Shown piece after piece: positions 33,295-45,826 of a stretch of 64,000 bases of DNA. The notes beneath the pieces were generated by a model, which was not told the origin of the DNA, made no database searches, and was given only the letters and a program-made list of their open reading frames with translations. Each line of letters opens with the position of its first letter. Within the stretch, counting starts at the first letter, position 1. The stretch spans positions 2,170,001 through 2,234,000 of the forward strand of contig OZ024844.1 in NCBI GenBank assembly GCA_964017145.1, in the 5' to 3' direction. The translations under genes were made by a program, and so were the position numbers. This stretch comes from Agrocybe praecox (taxonomy: Eukaryota > Basidiomycota > Agaricomycetes > Agaricales > Agrocybaceae).

Positions 33295-34538
33295 TTAATT
33301 TTCCATCCGACTTTGTAAGAAACGATATACAGAAGAGAAATCCTTTGTAGATAGCTCGGGTTGTTCTTGAATAATATTTGCATAGATGTCTTTCGCAGCC
33401 AATCCCAGAGATAACGGTGTCCTTTGTTTCTCAGCAACGTTACTCGCAAGGGCCATATCCTATCGGCTCATGTGAGCGTCGACAATGAGGTTAATGAGAA
33501 GCCCTTACCTTTAGCATGAGGCTCGTTGCAAATCCACCTTCGTAGTCTCTCTCACACGGAGGAGACTTACCTGGAAGTGAGAATGGAACGGGATTATTGA
33601 CCGAAGATGCCCAACAACCGCCTGTGCTGCTATTGATAACGGAAGCGAGAACGGCAGGATCTAATCCAAGACTTTGACCAAGTAGCATAGCTTCGGCAAC
33701 CACAATTTGCTCTACTCCGAGGACCAACTGGTTTTAAGATCAGAAAATATAAACAACCCCTTAGTATGAAAATTCAAGCCTTACATTGTTGCATATCTTC
33801 GCTGCTAAACCGGAGCCAGATGGCCCACAGTGAATAATACGTTGACCCATGAGAGACAGGATGGGCAGCGCAAGACCATAAGATTCCTTTGTGCCACCAA
33901 CCAAGAATGACAATGTGCCTGCTGTCGCGCCAGAAACGCCTTATTTGAAGATGTTAAATAAGATCAGTGATGTTGCACACACACAGCGCATGTATACAGG
34001 AACGCACCTCCAGACACTGGCGCGTCTATCATTTTCGCTCCAGTTTTAGTAACGTCTAAAGCGACCTCCTGAGCAATATTCACGTCCAATGTAGTCGAAT
34101 CAATACAGAATGATTCCTGCGGAGATTCCCCGTGTAATTTCTGAAGTGTTGGTATAATCGACCCATTGTAAACATCCTTAACCTGAGGAGAAGATGGCAA
34201 CATCGTTATAATTCGACCGGACAACAAAGTTGCCCTATTGTGAATTTCAGACGCCTGTGAAGTCTAGGAAAGATGACATGAACTAACTGTTCAGGAGTTT
34301 CTGCGCAACTAATCTGGGCAGAAGGGTACTGAGTCATGAAGGTTGTGCAGAATGACTGAACAGCGTCGGGATTCGCGTCGCAAACGATAAACTGAGAGTC
34401 GTTGTTTTGAGTAATTTGCTTCGAAAATAAGTTGTAGGCCATTTGGTATCCCATCTTTCCAAGACCAATGAAGCTTGTACTCTTCGAGCGTGAGATTGAA
34501 TGAGATGCGATTTGCATAGCCCTAAAAGAAGGATGCAT
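33295..34538 (-). CDS. HIBADH: 3-hydroxyisobutyrate dehydrogenase, mitochondrial
   Basis: The N-terminus (MHPSFRAMQIASHSISRSKS) is Arg/Ser-rich without acidic residues, as in a mitochondrial presequence. The NAD fold follows: FIGLGKMGYQMAYNLFS (GxGxMG), RIITMLPSSPQVKDVY, FCIDSTTLDVNIAQEVA, MIDAPVSGG, LSFLVGGTKESYGLALPIL, then the catalytic Lys in GSGLAAKICNN. LLGQSLGLDPAVLASVINSS, GGFATSLMLKDMALA and a helical end complete it. It oxidises 3-hydroxyisobutyrate to methylmalonate semialdehyde in valine breakdown. The intron after ETPEQ is best read as 53 nt (donor GTTAGT, acceptor CAATAG), giving ETPEQATLLSG; closer acceptors break the frame. The stop TAA is at 33295-33297. Confidence 0.9.
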
Positions 34539-35113
34539 CTTATGAAGCTACTATCAGCAGATAAGCTGGGATGTTCGCGTCAGTGAGAGTAGGGTTGTGG
34601 AAATAAACAGACAGGTCAAGCTTAGTTTCAACTTTCAAGCTCAAGTTCCGGCCTACATAACACTTGAAAGCTTGACGGATCATTCCCCACACATAAGTAG
34701 CTCGGCTACACTCTGATTCTAGGGCCGGAGATTCCCATGCGGGGTAATTTCTGATAATTTGTAAATTAGATTGTGGGGCTACTTAGCGCCTGCAACTACA
34801 TACTTTCTGTGGTAAACGAATATTATTCACTGAAAGCAGATTTTGACGCGTACATTGTGCGTTACGAATCGACTCAAGATTAGCCTCCTATGCATGGCAT
34901 AATGGAACGTCTTTACTAGGCAAGAGTACTACACCATGTTCCTTCTGCCTTGAAAATGAGCGGATCTGACTTTCCGGGGCCCAACTATCAACCTCCCAGT
35001 TGTTTGAATACATTGGATACTCTTCGATGCCACGTTTTGCGGTCGTTATCGAGGTGTCCTTTTCTCAGAGATCTCCATAGTAGGCGCTATGCCTTCGCAA
35101 TTTTACGCAAGTG
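34539..35113. other. 575-bp gap: HIBADH promoter and BMT2 3' flank, with inverted repeat
   Basis: No gene is supported here. A 9-bp inverted repeat, GTCAAGCTT at 34615-34623 and AAGCTTGAC at 34668-34676, brackets about 44 nt, roughly 80-140 bp upstream of the HIBADH start. Confidence 0.4.
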
Positions 35114-36125
35114 CTATACCAACGGTTCCAACAGCACAGCAAAATTATTTCTTTGGCCTTGACGTAGAACCGTCTTCTTGTGGAAGGTGGACATCGACCG
35201 AGAAGGAGTGTTCTTCTTGTAGAGCCAATAGCCCATTTTTCCATTCTGTCGCCATTTTTCTCGGACGTGGACGAAGCCAATAGACTCCATCAGTGATTTT
35301 AGATGTTCGAAGGTGAGATAACGGGAGTTCGAAACACACGGCAAAGGAAGCTTGTACGAACTGTGTTAAGCACTGAAGATATCAAGTACCTCAAAGAAAC
35401 TCACAGCAAGGAATAGGAAGCCATCTGCGATCAGAAATTCATTGGCTAGTTGCAGCATACGACCTAGAAAGTTCGATGTTACACAGGCGTCTGTCGTTTG
35501 CGAAAACCTATGTACCTCGATCTTCTGGGGTAGGCACAAAATTCAGCACTAAACTCAGACTTATCGCGTCCCATCTAGTCTGGTTTTGTTTCCTGTCCAA
35601 TAGCAAAAAGTCTTGTTCCATAATACTAGGATGGCGGGAGCGCAAGTCGATTGCAGTTGTTTCAATCCAAGAGGATACACCTTTATAATTATCAGGTCTA
35701 AGGGCCCCAACCTCCAACAATCTATTGTATGGCGAAAAAAATCTTTAGTTCATCAACAAGTTCGTTTGTTTCAATAAGCTTTATACGCACTGTAGTTTAC
35801 GAGCTCTCTTCGTTGCATCATGAAGGTCGAATTCCTTCATCCATTTGATGAATATTTTTTCGCTGCCGCCTCCGCGTTCCTCCTCTTGACCCAGGGACGA
35901 CATTTGTTGATAACGTTCAAGACCTCCCAATGCTTCTATTTCACGATCAATCTCTTTCAAGGTCTCTTCGTTCGCTGCCGCATCCTTTTCGAATTGCTTA
36001 CGACGCTTCAACAAGACATGAAATTGGCGGATAGTTCGACGACATGACTGGGCTGCAAGAGAAGTTTGCACAGTCAACGCGGAGTTAGAGACAATAGGAT
36101 GCTTTCGCTTCTTGGATTTCGGCAT
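35114..36125 (-). CDS. BMT2: 25S rRNA adenine-N1 methyltransferase
   Basis: Four exons. The basic N-terminus MPKSKKRKHPIVSNS is followed by a helical segment (CRRTIRQFHVLLKRRKQFEK) and KEIDREIEALGGLERYQ. After an intron at CGTAAACTACA comes the SAM-binding motif QLLEVGAL, then YKGVSSWIETTAIDLRSRHP, IMEQDFLLL, WDAISLSLVLNFVPTPEDRG, RMLQLANEFL and FLFLAVSFFELPLPCVSNSR. The end is LRQGQRNNFAVLLEPLV. Bmt2 makes the m1A2142 mark on yeast 25S rRNA in the nucleolus. Length and block order match the family. It shares a 204-bp bidirectional promoter with SDA1, another 60S biogenesis gene. Confidence 0.88.
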
Positions 36126-36329
36126 GTTATTGGCGTAAAATCAATGAATGGATTTTACGGTAGGAAATTCATAGCAGAAGGTCAACGGATCGGACTCATT
36201 TACTAAATTGGCCAGTCTTCAATTACGTAATCGAGTTATTTCACTTTTTCGAAAGTCGAGCCTGGCTCATTTAGAACAGATCAGAGACCGCCTCTTTTCC
36301 TTTTTTCTTCTGTCTTTCAAGTGGTCGTT
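36126..36329. promoter_or_regulatory. Shared bidirectional promoter of BMT2 and SDA1
   Basis: Only 204 bp separate the two divergent ATGs. The octamer CTCATTTA occurs twice in the same orientation (36195-36202 and 36266-36273), and a T/C-rich tract precedes the SDA1 start. Both products act in 60S subunit production. Confidence 0.5.
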
Positions 36330-38994
36330 ATGGGTCGCGGCGTTCTTTTGACTTCCAATCTTCCCCAGTTACAAAACTTGATCAAGCGAGATCCTATTGC
36401 TTATAAGGAGGAATTTCTGCAACAATGGAACCATTACAATAGTATTCGTCAAATATTCAAGATCAACCCTGACGAGCAAGCTCAGCACTACAGAGAACTC
36501 GTCTCTTTTATCTCTCAGGTACTTATAGTATTTGTATCTGACTGAGTTTTTTCTGAATGTTTAATTCAGGTAGCTACATGTTATCCCAAAGAGACGGCGG
36601 AATTTCCCTCTCAGATATCCACACTTCTTCTCGAGAGCTATGGTGTTCTTTCGCCCGATACTCGCAAAACACTGGTCCAGAATCTAGTTATGCTACGCAA
36701 CAAGGATGTCATAACTTCAATAGAGTATGGTCTTGCATATTCTTTCCTAAAATGCCGTTAAGACAATTTCTAGGCTGCTGAAATCTCTGTTTCCTTTACT
36801 TCCTCGCACATCATCGACGACCCTCCGATCTTACATACGAAAGACTATTCTTACAGAAATTAAAGTTGCTAATCAGCGTGCGCAGAATCACAAGCTGAAC
36901 CGTGCAGTACAAGCGATGCTTTTCGGTATGGTCGATCGTGGAATGGGAGGTGAAGTCGTTGGAGACAAGGGTAAAATCAGAGCAGGAAATGGACCAAGTA
37001 ACGACCGGGACAGCCATGATACAGAAGAAGCAATGTGGGCCGTCGTTCTCACAAAGGAACTATGGAAAAAAGGTGTCTGGTACGTCAGTCATATTTTGTT
37101 ACGGCGCCAACATCTAATACCACGTTTAGGAAAGATGCGAAAACTGTGTCTATCGTTGCCCAAGGTTGCTTCCACCCTGTTACAAAGGTTCAAAGTGCTT
37201 CACTGCATTTTTTCCTTGGTAGCGAGGAAGAAGACGACGAATCGGAAGAAGAAGAGGTATTTTCGGGCGTCCATTATCTTAGTTTTCGCATTTCCTAAAA
37301 ATAGTTGCAGACCGTCGACGTCAAATCTCTCCACCATAGGAGGGAGATCAACAAAAAGACAAGAAGTGGCGATAAAAAAATGAGAAAGCAACTCAAAGTG
37401 GCTAAAAAGGTGCCTTTCAGTATGCACCCATACTACGTTTACGTGACTAACCATATCATAGAAATCTCAACAAAAAGCTCCTACCGTAGCAAACTTCTCT
37501 GCTATTCAACTTTTGCATGACCCTCAGACTTTCGGCGAAAAGCTCTATGATGTACTCAACACGTACGACAAGCGCTTTACCCTGGACCACAAGATCCTTA
37601 TCATGCAACTGCTTTCCCGCGTCATGGGTTCACACAAATTATGTGTTCTCGGATTCTACACATACATTATCAAGTATCTTTTCTACCGACAGCTACGCGT
37701 ACCGAGCATCCTTGTCGCTCTTGCACAATCTGTGCACGATTTAACGCCTCCTGACGCGGTGACTCCTGTAATCTGGAAGCTTTCTCAAGAATTTATTCAC
37801 CCTGGCGTTGCAAGTGAGGTTATTGCCGCTGGCCTTAATGCCATCCGGGAAGTTAGTCGGCGACAACCTTGGGCCATGGAGGAGGATCTGTTAGGGGATC
37901 TGATAGAATATAGGAAGAGTAAAGACAAAGCCGTGACTGCGGCAGCCCGTGGATTGCTTAGACTCTATCGTGAGGTTAATCCCAGTATGCTCAAGAGAAG
38001 AGAACGAGTAAGTGCGCCTTTCTCTTTTTTGATGTCATCACAATTAACGACTGTTTAAGGGCAAAACGGCCAGTATGGGTCTGGCGAGCGGAAGTGCACC
38101 ATTGCCATATGGTCACAGTGCAGACGCTGCCATCGACATTGAGGGGCTATCAGTAAGTGATATTCTATCTCTACGATTTTCAAGTACTGATAGTTGATTT
38201 CATCCTCAGCTTCTTGAAGATCATTTGCAACAACTTCGTCAAGAAGATGGCGTAGAAGACGAAGACGAAGACGACGATGCCATGTGGAATGGCTGGGACG
38301 TCGACTCTGAAGAATCTGATTCTGACTCAGATGAATGGCATAATGTTGACTCGGATAATGATGAGGATCTTGTCATCAGTGATAGTGAGGATGAAAAGGA
38401 AGACAAAAAAGAGGGGGGAGTAGCACCAAATGCCGAAACTGAAGTATCAGCTATCGCACGGATATCAACGTTGGCCACTACTAAGGTATGCAATTCTAAT
38501 CTACTGATTGTTAGTATGCATGTATGAATCTCACTCAACTCTCACTTCACCAGATTTTAACGCCCGCGGATTTCGCCCTTCTCAACGATCTACGTCTCAA
38601 AGCAGCAGCCAAAGACGTGGAAACAATTGGTGGTAGCAAAGCGAAACGAAAACTTGCTGCTTTGGAAGCTGCCAAGGTCCATCAAACCGAGGAGAACGAG
38701 TTCATCTCCGAGAATGATATTCTAGGACCTCGCAAAAAAGCGAAGGCTGATTACGCAGAGCGTATGGCGTCTATCCAAAAAGGTCGCGAAGGGCGAGAGA
38801 AATTCGGTTCTCGGAAGGGCAAGCAGAACAAAGCAGCACCCAGTAGTTCAACGAACAGGGAGAAGGCCAGGAACAAACCTATTATGATGGTTCTTAGCAG
38901 TAGCGCTGTCAGGGGAAAAAAGAAGGCATCGCTGAGAGACAAACAGGTCAAGCTACGGGCACATATCACTAAGGCAAAGAAGGCTGGCCATTAG
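36330..38994 (+). CDS. SDA1: 60S ribosome biogenesis factor SDA1
   Basis: The N-terminus [20 protein letters not shown] and the blocks [49 protein letters not shown] text, [20 protein letters not shown] and LWKKGVWKDAKTV are SDA1 marks. An acidic stretch ([13 protein letters not shown]) comes mid-protein. Helical repeats follow ([20 protein letters not shown]), then [24 protein letters not shown] text and a second long acidic tract at 38240-38420. The C-terminus is Lys-rich ([20 protein letters not shown] and [13 protein letters not shown]). Sda1 acts in nuclear pre-60S maturation and export and affects the cell-cycle Start. About ten exons, ending TAG at 38992-38994. It converges on the polytopic membrane protein gene. 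Confidence 0.92.
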
Positions 38995-39119
38995 AAAATA
39001 TTAAAAAATACTCAAATACAGTGGATTGTTTCTATACTACGGGTATATAGAGTACGGGACTCGTATAGTTTTCTCATTCATTTGTATTTTAGTACTTAAG
39101 TTGTGATATTATCTGTTGT

Positions 39120-40191
39120 CTACGCTAGGACATCGTCTCTCCAAATAGCGACACCCATAACAGCTGCTCCAAATCCGAGTGTAGGAATAGCAAAAGCATA
39201 CCACAAGGTGATGGCAAGAACTTGCTTCGAGTTTCTGGCAAACCAAAGCATAGCCAAAGCTGTTGCTGAATAGGCCAACAAGACATCCCATTTTAAAAAT
39301 TCGAGAAGATGCTGATTCATTGGGTTGGATGCGGGGAGAGGTGTCAATGAGGGTAGTAGCAGCGACTTGATGGCTTGGAAATCGTTGAAAATAGGCCATA
39401 CGTTATGTATATGGATGGAGGACGACAAAATGAAGAGGGCGATGTAAAGCACTTGTATAGTCCGGAAGCCAGACTGGGCATATTTTAAGGTTGGCCTGAA
39501 GAGCAGATGGGCCCATTGAGCGATGGACACATATACAGGATATGCTTGCCAAATGGCGGTGATCTTGAGATCACCCATGGTCAGCATGGCCACAGACGGA
39601 ATAGCTGCCCCTGCGATGAGCCCAAAAACGATGGCCTCTGCTTGAGATTGAGGGATTTTTCGGATGCTGAAATTATGGTGCCTGTTGACCCCTTCAAACA
39701 AGATGAAAGCCAGCCAGTAGAGCGGAAATGTGATGCCAACTGTTGCGGTTTGCATGAGGAATCCCCAAAGAACGGGATATGAAAGAGCACGGTGTTGACC
39801 GATTCTGAAAGCTTCTATGCTAGGAAGCAGGACCAAGGGACCACTGATCCCAATAGCATACGAGAGAAAGGACCGAGAAGGGGTAGAGTCCATAATGTTA
39901 TGGAAGAAGGTGACAAGGGCACATAGAGGCTTGTCCAGTCCAGCTATGCCGGTATAGTCAAGGCGATAAGAGGTAATTGTAGAACCTGGAGAAGGTGGTT
40001 TACAATGTGCCCTCAGCTGAATATCCATGCCAGCGGCTTTGAAGCGACCAAATATGACAGAGAACGCTATCGCAGTTATGGCTGGAAATATCAGCAGCGC
40101 TAGTAAGAGCCCTGAATATTTCTGTTACTTAAATCAAGGGACAGGCAAGAAATACAGACGACTTGCCTCTACCCGATGTTTTGTTGGACAT
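39120..40191 (-). CDS. Polytopic (about 7-TM) membrane protein, unknown family
   Basis: Exon 1 (40191-40167) encodes MSNKTSGR and joins exon 2 (40111-39120) through a GC-AG intron, giving 1,017 nt, 338 aa. The join restores a first transmembrane helix (GLLLALLIFPAITAIAFSVI) that would otherwise lack a start codon. Further hydrophobic segments are SYAIGISGPLVLLPSI, GFLMQTATVGITFPLYWLAF, IVFGLIAGAAIPSVAMLT, IWQAYPVYVSIAQWAHLLF, IQVLYIALFILSSS, LLAYSATALAMLWFA and LWYAFAIPTLGFGAAVMGVA. There is no signature I can name. The layout resembles the many uncharacterised 7-TM proteins of agaric genomes, some near secondary-metabolite genes, but the neighbours here are housekeeping. It diverges from the Nudix gene over 171 bp. 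Confidence 0.8.
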
Positions 40192-40362
40192 ATTGTGGTG
40201 GTTAGAGAAGAAGATGAAAGGGCCATCATGGTTCTGTTCATGGAGCAACGAACGGTCGTAAAATGGCACCGCCGGATATCCGGCTGTCTACCGGTCATCA
40301 GTCCTGCCTCCATGTTGTCTCTTTTCCGTTCCACAATCATCACTGCAAGAGTTTTTAACAGG

Positions 40363-41316
40363 ATGGCTCACACTACTCCAAGAATTATTTCCATAACAGA
40401 AATGCCTACCTCAGAGGCCAAATGGATAACACTGAAGAAAATCAAATACGCAGATCAAGATGGGATTGAGGTTCATCGAAGCTTGTGCATTGATTGATAT
40501 TTCTCCTTTATTGATTCTTACTCCAAGCGCGTCTGGGAATCGGCTGAACGAAAAACGCGTAAATCAACAGGAGTAGATGGTTTGTAGCCACCACATTCTC
40601 CGTTGGATGTATGGTTCAGAAATAACTCGTACAGGCGTTGCCATATTCGCCGTCCTGCGGTCAAAGACCAATGCTTTCCCAGTCTCAACTGTGATTATCG
40701 AACAATATAGACCTCCGATCGGCAAGTTTATTGTTGGTGAGCTCGCATTTCCATAGTATTCCCCTCATTTATTCACTGTTTTCTCTCAGAACTCCCTGCT
40801 GGTCTGGTCGACGAAGGGGAAACAGTGGAAGAAGCCGCAAAGCGAGAACTTCTCGAAGAAACTGGCTACACTGCTGGCGAAGTCCTTCAGATCAGTCCCA
40901 TTACTGTTTCTGACCCAGGTACATTTTTCAAAAGATTTAAAAGATGTTGGTTAATTTTCTCCTACAGGGATGACGAATGCAAATATGCAACTCGTCGTCA
41001 TCGATGTCACCCTTGAAGACAAACTACTAAAACCGGAGCCTAAACTTGACCTCGGAGAACACATTGTCACGAAGGTAGTAGAAATAAATAAGTTGCAGGC
41101 TACCATGGATGGCAAGTCATCTTGATTTCATCACAAAAGATTACCATGTTTATATCCATGCCGTAACAGATTACGACACTAAGGTTTTTTTGAACGGAAA
41201 ATCGTCTGACGCTGATGCTGACACTGACACATCGATTTTAGGGCTTTGTTATCGATTCACGCCTCTCTCATTTGATCTCAGGTTTCCAACTTGCTAAACA
41301 GCTAAAAGTCATATAA
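40363..41316 (+). CDS. YSA1: ADP-sugar pyrophosphatase, Nudix family (YSA1-like)
   Basis: Seven exons (40363-40470, 40528-40579, 40635-40736, 40790-40918, 40968-41111, 41170-41183, 41242-41316) join to 624 nt, 207 aa. N-terminal marks are [16 protein letters not shown] and [20 protein letters not shown]. The Nudix box follows [12 protein letters not shown] with G-x5-E-x7-REL-x-EE-x-GY spacing, and the end is [20 protein letters not shown]. Ysa1/NUDT5 enzymes split ADP-ribose and related ADP-sugars to AMP and sugar phosphate. Exon 6 is only 14 nt, and the intron before it (41112-41169) is GC-AG (GATG|GCAAGT); both are needed to join TMD to DYDTKGFVID. The start chosen, [15 protein letters not shown], fits the family. 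Confidence 0.9.
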
Positions 41317-41450
41317 GTTGCATAAACCATAATATAACAGATTGAGACTTAAAATAAAAAAAAGAAGAGATGAATTATATACAACAATGGTGATTAGGAT
41401 TGAGAAGTAAACGCAAGAAAAACAAAGCAGGTTTCAAATAAAAACAATGA

Positions 41451-44400
41451 TCAGCGTTTGGACTTCTTCCCATTAGCTTTGCCGGACTTCTTCTTAGGTT
41501 CGTCGTCAGAGTCATCAGATCCAGCTGTCTTTTTATCATCTCGACGTTTTTGATCGGCTGGGAATCGACATGTTATTACACATTGCATTAATCCAGCAAA
41601 TATTCGACTTACATTTGGCCGCTTTCCTTTCGAGCTCGTCCCAATCATCGCCTAATTAGTAAAAACCATCAGCAAGACGGTATGCAATGAACTATGAGGG
41701 AAACTGACCTTCGTCGCTCTCATCTTCGCCAAAGTCGGATCCGCTTTCACTACCGCCGTCGGAGTCGTCATAGTCGCTCTCCTCAGCGCTACTGTCACTT
41801 GCAGCAAGTTCTTCTGAGTCTGCTTCGAAAACAGACTCCGATCCCGAATCATCTGAGTGCTCGCTCTGCAAAAAAAAGCAACCCCATCAGCGACGAACAA
41901 AGAATAAAGAATGCAAACCCACCTCGACACCGCCGGCACCTCCGAGGAAGCCCCAACCACCCTGTTGGAAGAATTCGAACGGACTTTCGTTGATGTGTTT
42001 CATGATTGGACCCCAGTTCAAGTTGACAGGCCCTTCACTCATTGGGATATCCACGGAACTAATAACAAAAATGAGACGACAGAAACACTCATTGAACAGA
42101 CGATTGGACATACTCTAGCCAATTCTTAACGTCATCCATTTGCCCGCTTTGGATAGAGTTAATGTGAAGAGGGGCCTTCGTGAAATCCTTGAAAATGAAG
42201 ACTAAATCGAACTGCTTCAAGCCATATTGCACACGTTCCAATGATGCAATTTCGATCTCGGAAAGAGTGACAACTAGGAAAGGTGGATCGGTCAGATGAA
42301 CTAAACACTCGGTTGTCGGCTGCAAGCGGGCGCTTGTTCGGAATGGTACACCTTCAAATGACAATTCTCTGAATGGAACGTCAAGTTCCAGTGTGTCACC
42401 GTTCTGTAAGCGGTAAGCTTTTGCAATTATAGGTAATGAAGCGAAGAAAGACATACCGAAGTTGAAGCCGCCTCAGCAATCTTCTCCGCAAATGCTTTAA
42501 TTTCTTTGTTAAGAGCAGCCCGTCGTTTCCTTTCCTGCTGCTCCATCTCTATTTCATCCTCGTCACCATAGCGGTGCTTGCGCTTGCGATTTCCAGTTTC
42601 ATCGAATTGTACATCCGTAGCCTCACGGAAGAATTGGACATCCTTGAAAAGAAAGATAAACAACTACAAAAATCACAAAAATCATCGCGCGTACAAATGC
42701 TTTCTTCTTGCCAATCATGATAGGAGCCTTGAGATGAAGATGGACAATAACCAATAATTCGTGGTCGCAAGGCTGGAAGAATAGATGCTTGATGTTGCTG
42801 AACAGAACATCTAAGCACAGTTAGAAAGTTTTATTTTATTTTAGAAAGTTCACATCACATACCAACTTTCTGAGAACCCATCGATTGGTATCGAATACCA
42901 TTTTGATGAATTTCTACTTCGCCAGGTAAGCGTTTACCATCCAATGCCGGCCGAATAAAAGCTTCTGTCATCTTGGTCGGTCGTCTGCCCTTGATTTCAA
43001 CTAGGTTCCCTTGTTCAATAACATCTGCCATCTCTTTCTTTTGTTGTTCTCGCTTGTTTGCTTCTTTTTTCAAATCGTTAATTTGCTTGACGATATTGTC
43101 GAGGCGATGTCCGTCAGGAGACCTATACGAAACTGAACGAATAAAAGTAGCATCGGGATCCTCGAAGGGCTAAAAATATATCATTAGGCTAAATTCAGAA
43201 TTATTCGGGTGACAACGTACGGTATCCTCTTTCTTGCCCGCTAGCTGCCCAGGAGTTTGGAAGTTGATTCTGAGATAAGTGAAATCACCTTCATCGCTCT
43301 TGCTAGCGTTTTTAATTGTATTGATGTGGAATGGCACGGCAAACCCGTGGATCGGAAGCACCACCGTCTGTGCTTTCCGGTCAACAACAATCTACAGAAA
43401 GGGTCAAGCAGTATTCCTGGTCCATTGAATTTATGCGTACGCGTAATTTCTCGACCTCGGAAGGCAAGGCCCCCTCGCCTTTGTAACTTTGGAATTTTTT
43501 CCAGCCCTTGCCCTCTTTTCCACTCGAGCCTCCACCATCTTCCGAATATTTCGCCAATCCTTGGGTCAGTAAATTTTCGTGAAGTTCCCGTTGATGTTCG
43601 ATTAATCTGGTCAATGCCGTTTGGTGGACCTCATCCTGGACCGCCCGACGCGTTTGATTACGGAGGACTTTCCCGCCGACTGTCTTCACTTTAGCCGGGG
43701 AACCGTTTCTTGCAGGAGCAGTCGGAGGTTTTCGGTTACTCTTCTTTTCTTTTTCTTCCTCGCTCCCCGGAGTCAAGAAAAACATCGTTTCTCTTGGTGA
43801 CTTGATACCTTCTGTTAAAAGAGTTGATTTCCCTGCTTCTACTTTGACTGTGTCAACGAGATTGAGAGCGTATCTACAACGTGTCATTAAACGATTTACA
43901 ATTCCAGTAAAAAGCTGAACAAGACGCACTTCTGATTAGAGTTGTCAGCAAGACCTGAAAAGCCCAAACTCAGGATGATAACCATATTCGTTCTGAGTAG
44001 TCGTGTGTTCTTTGGAGAAAGAATGTAACTTGCATCACGGAATTCTATACCCGTCTAAATGGTTGTTGAGATACACTCATATAGGACATTATGAAGATCT
44101 CACCGCAAATCCAATATTTTTGACAAAGGATTTCTCCAGGTCTGGCATATTGCTTTTAACGTATGACAATGCATGCTGGTAAGCGTCACGTGCTGAGACA
44201 CCGTCTTTCATGAATGACAGCATTTCTACTTGTAACGATAGCAGAAGGTTATATTGAGCCTCTTGTTCCTGCAACACCTGTTTAGCGAGTCATCCTCAAT
44301 ATGCACAGACGAGGGCACTATACCGGATTTGGGTCTACGATGAACGTCCGTCCAATATTGGTGCTGTATGATCTGTATCTGATGCCAAAAGCAACAAGAA

Positions 44401-45538
44401 ATACGCCTTTATGTGCGATATTATCATCCGATGACTCTACGGTATAGCGTAGATCGTATCCTGATTTCGACGACTTCGAAATAATGATAGGAGGGTAACA
44501 AAGCTCGACGGACGGCCAATCGATCTTTTATGCAATCAGAAAATGTCTGACAAGAATGAAAGTAACACACATTTCCCAAATTCTTGCCTTTACCCCAAAC
44601 CTTCATGTCGGGTCCTTTACCAGGATTTTCTTCACCTGACCCAAGACGCGCTTCAATTTGAGCAGCAAGCATGTCGTGCGTGATTTTGGATTCTTTATCG
44701 AGGATAGACTCTAATTTTGGTGCTACGTGATATTTCAGCAATGTTGATGTCAGAGTGGCAGCGGTTTGCGTCCATTTCTGGGAAGATAATTAGCAAGATT
44801 ACAGCCACACAATAACGTATTGCGCACTATTTCTTCGTCGTCCTTTACGGACATGAAGGCTGAAATAGACGGACCCATATCAACAAGCTCGGGTTTTGTC
44901 GATGATTCGTTCACGAGGGCTTGCCAGTCAGTAACGAGTTTGCCGGAAGGCGTTTCCTTTACGAGGGAACCGACACGTTTTGCGGCTATATACTGCGTAA
45001 AGAAATTTGGGAGTGCGTCGTTTGTCGAGTCCTTTCCTTTAGGTCTTGCGAAGATTTCTACTGTCACGTTCTTCACCGCATTTTCTACTTGGGAAAGGAT
45101 CTTGGCTGAAGATATATGATGCGCGTCAAAAACTAACATCCGAGACAAGTAATATAACCCACCTTTAGATGCTGAACATAGAATAGAAATTTTATTCTTC
45201 TGAAAAAGGAAGAGAGTCGATGGGAACTCATAACCAAGGAGCCATTGCTAGCACGTTCCTTTTAGCATAACTCATTTCAATAGTGGATCCAAAGCTTACT
45301 TGGAAGCATGAACCTTTCCGCATTGGTTCATCGTCAGAGCTGGGGTCACCTGCTATAAGAAAAAGGGCGTCTACGTCTGCTATCGATTCATAATCTTCGT
45401 TGTCTCGAGCAGCCTGATTGGAACGACTTCAGCTATATCTTATGCAGAGAATGTCAGACCATTACTTACTGCCCATGAATCGTAGATTCGCTTGACTCGG
45501 GCTGAAAAAACAGCCTTGTTTAGTTGCGTGTCTGCCAT
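41451..45538 (-). CDS. SPT16: FACT histone chaperone large subunit SPT16
   Basis: Over 1,000 aa in many short exons. Exon 1 starts at ATG 45538 ([20 protein letters not shown]) and is followed by the inactive aminopeptidase-like N-terminal domain ([38 protein letters not shown] text). The middle domain includes [24 protein letters not shown] sequence, [20 protein letters not shown] and YQSMGSQK. The C-terminal PH region has [20 protein letters not shown] and [20 protein letters not shown]. The tail is a long Asp/Glu/Ser tract ending in Lys-rich [10 protein letters not shown]. With Pob3 it moves H2A-H2B during transcription and replication. It converges on the Nudix gene with a 134-bp gap. Exact exon borders in the central part were not all resolved. 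Confidence 0.93.
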
Positions 45539-45826
45539 GGATGTGTAGTGGCAAAGGGGAACAACAACGCGTCGGGGGAGAGTCGTTACTTGGCCAAGTT
45601 GTATGAACGCGCTTCATGCTTAATTGCATAAGCCTTCATTTCGTCGGAGTCTCAAATGGTTTTACACAGCACACGTGACTCAACATAATATTAGCGCCAA
45701 CGAAATTTAATGTTTGAGCGATTGAGCATTGCAAAGCTGCGAACTATTCCAAGTATGCACTCCTACTCGAGGTCTAAGGGCTCAGAACTCAATGTTGGAT
45801 ATCATCATCGTTTTATTGAGCGACAA

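Noticed and set aside
38239..38538. 99-codon Ser-rich minus-strand frame
   Set aside because: Antisense shadow of the SDA1 acidic tract.
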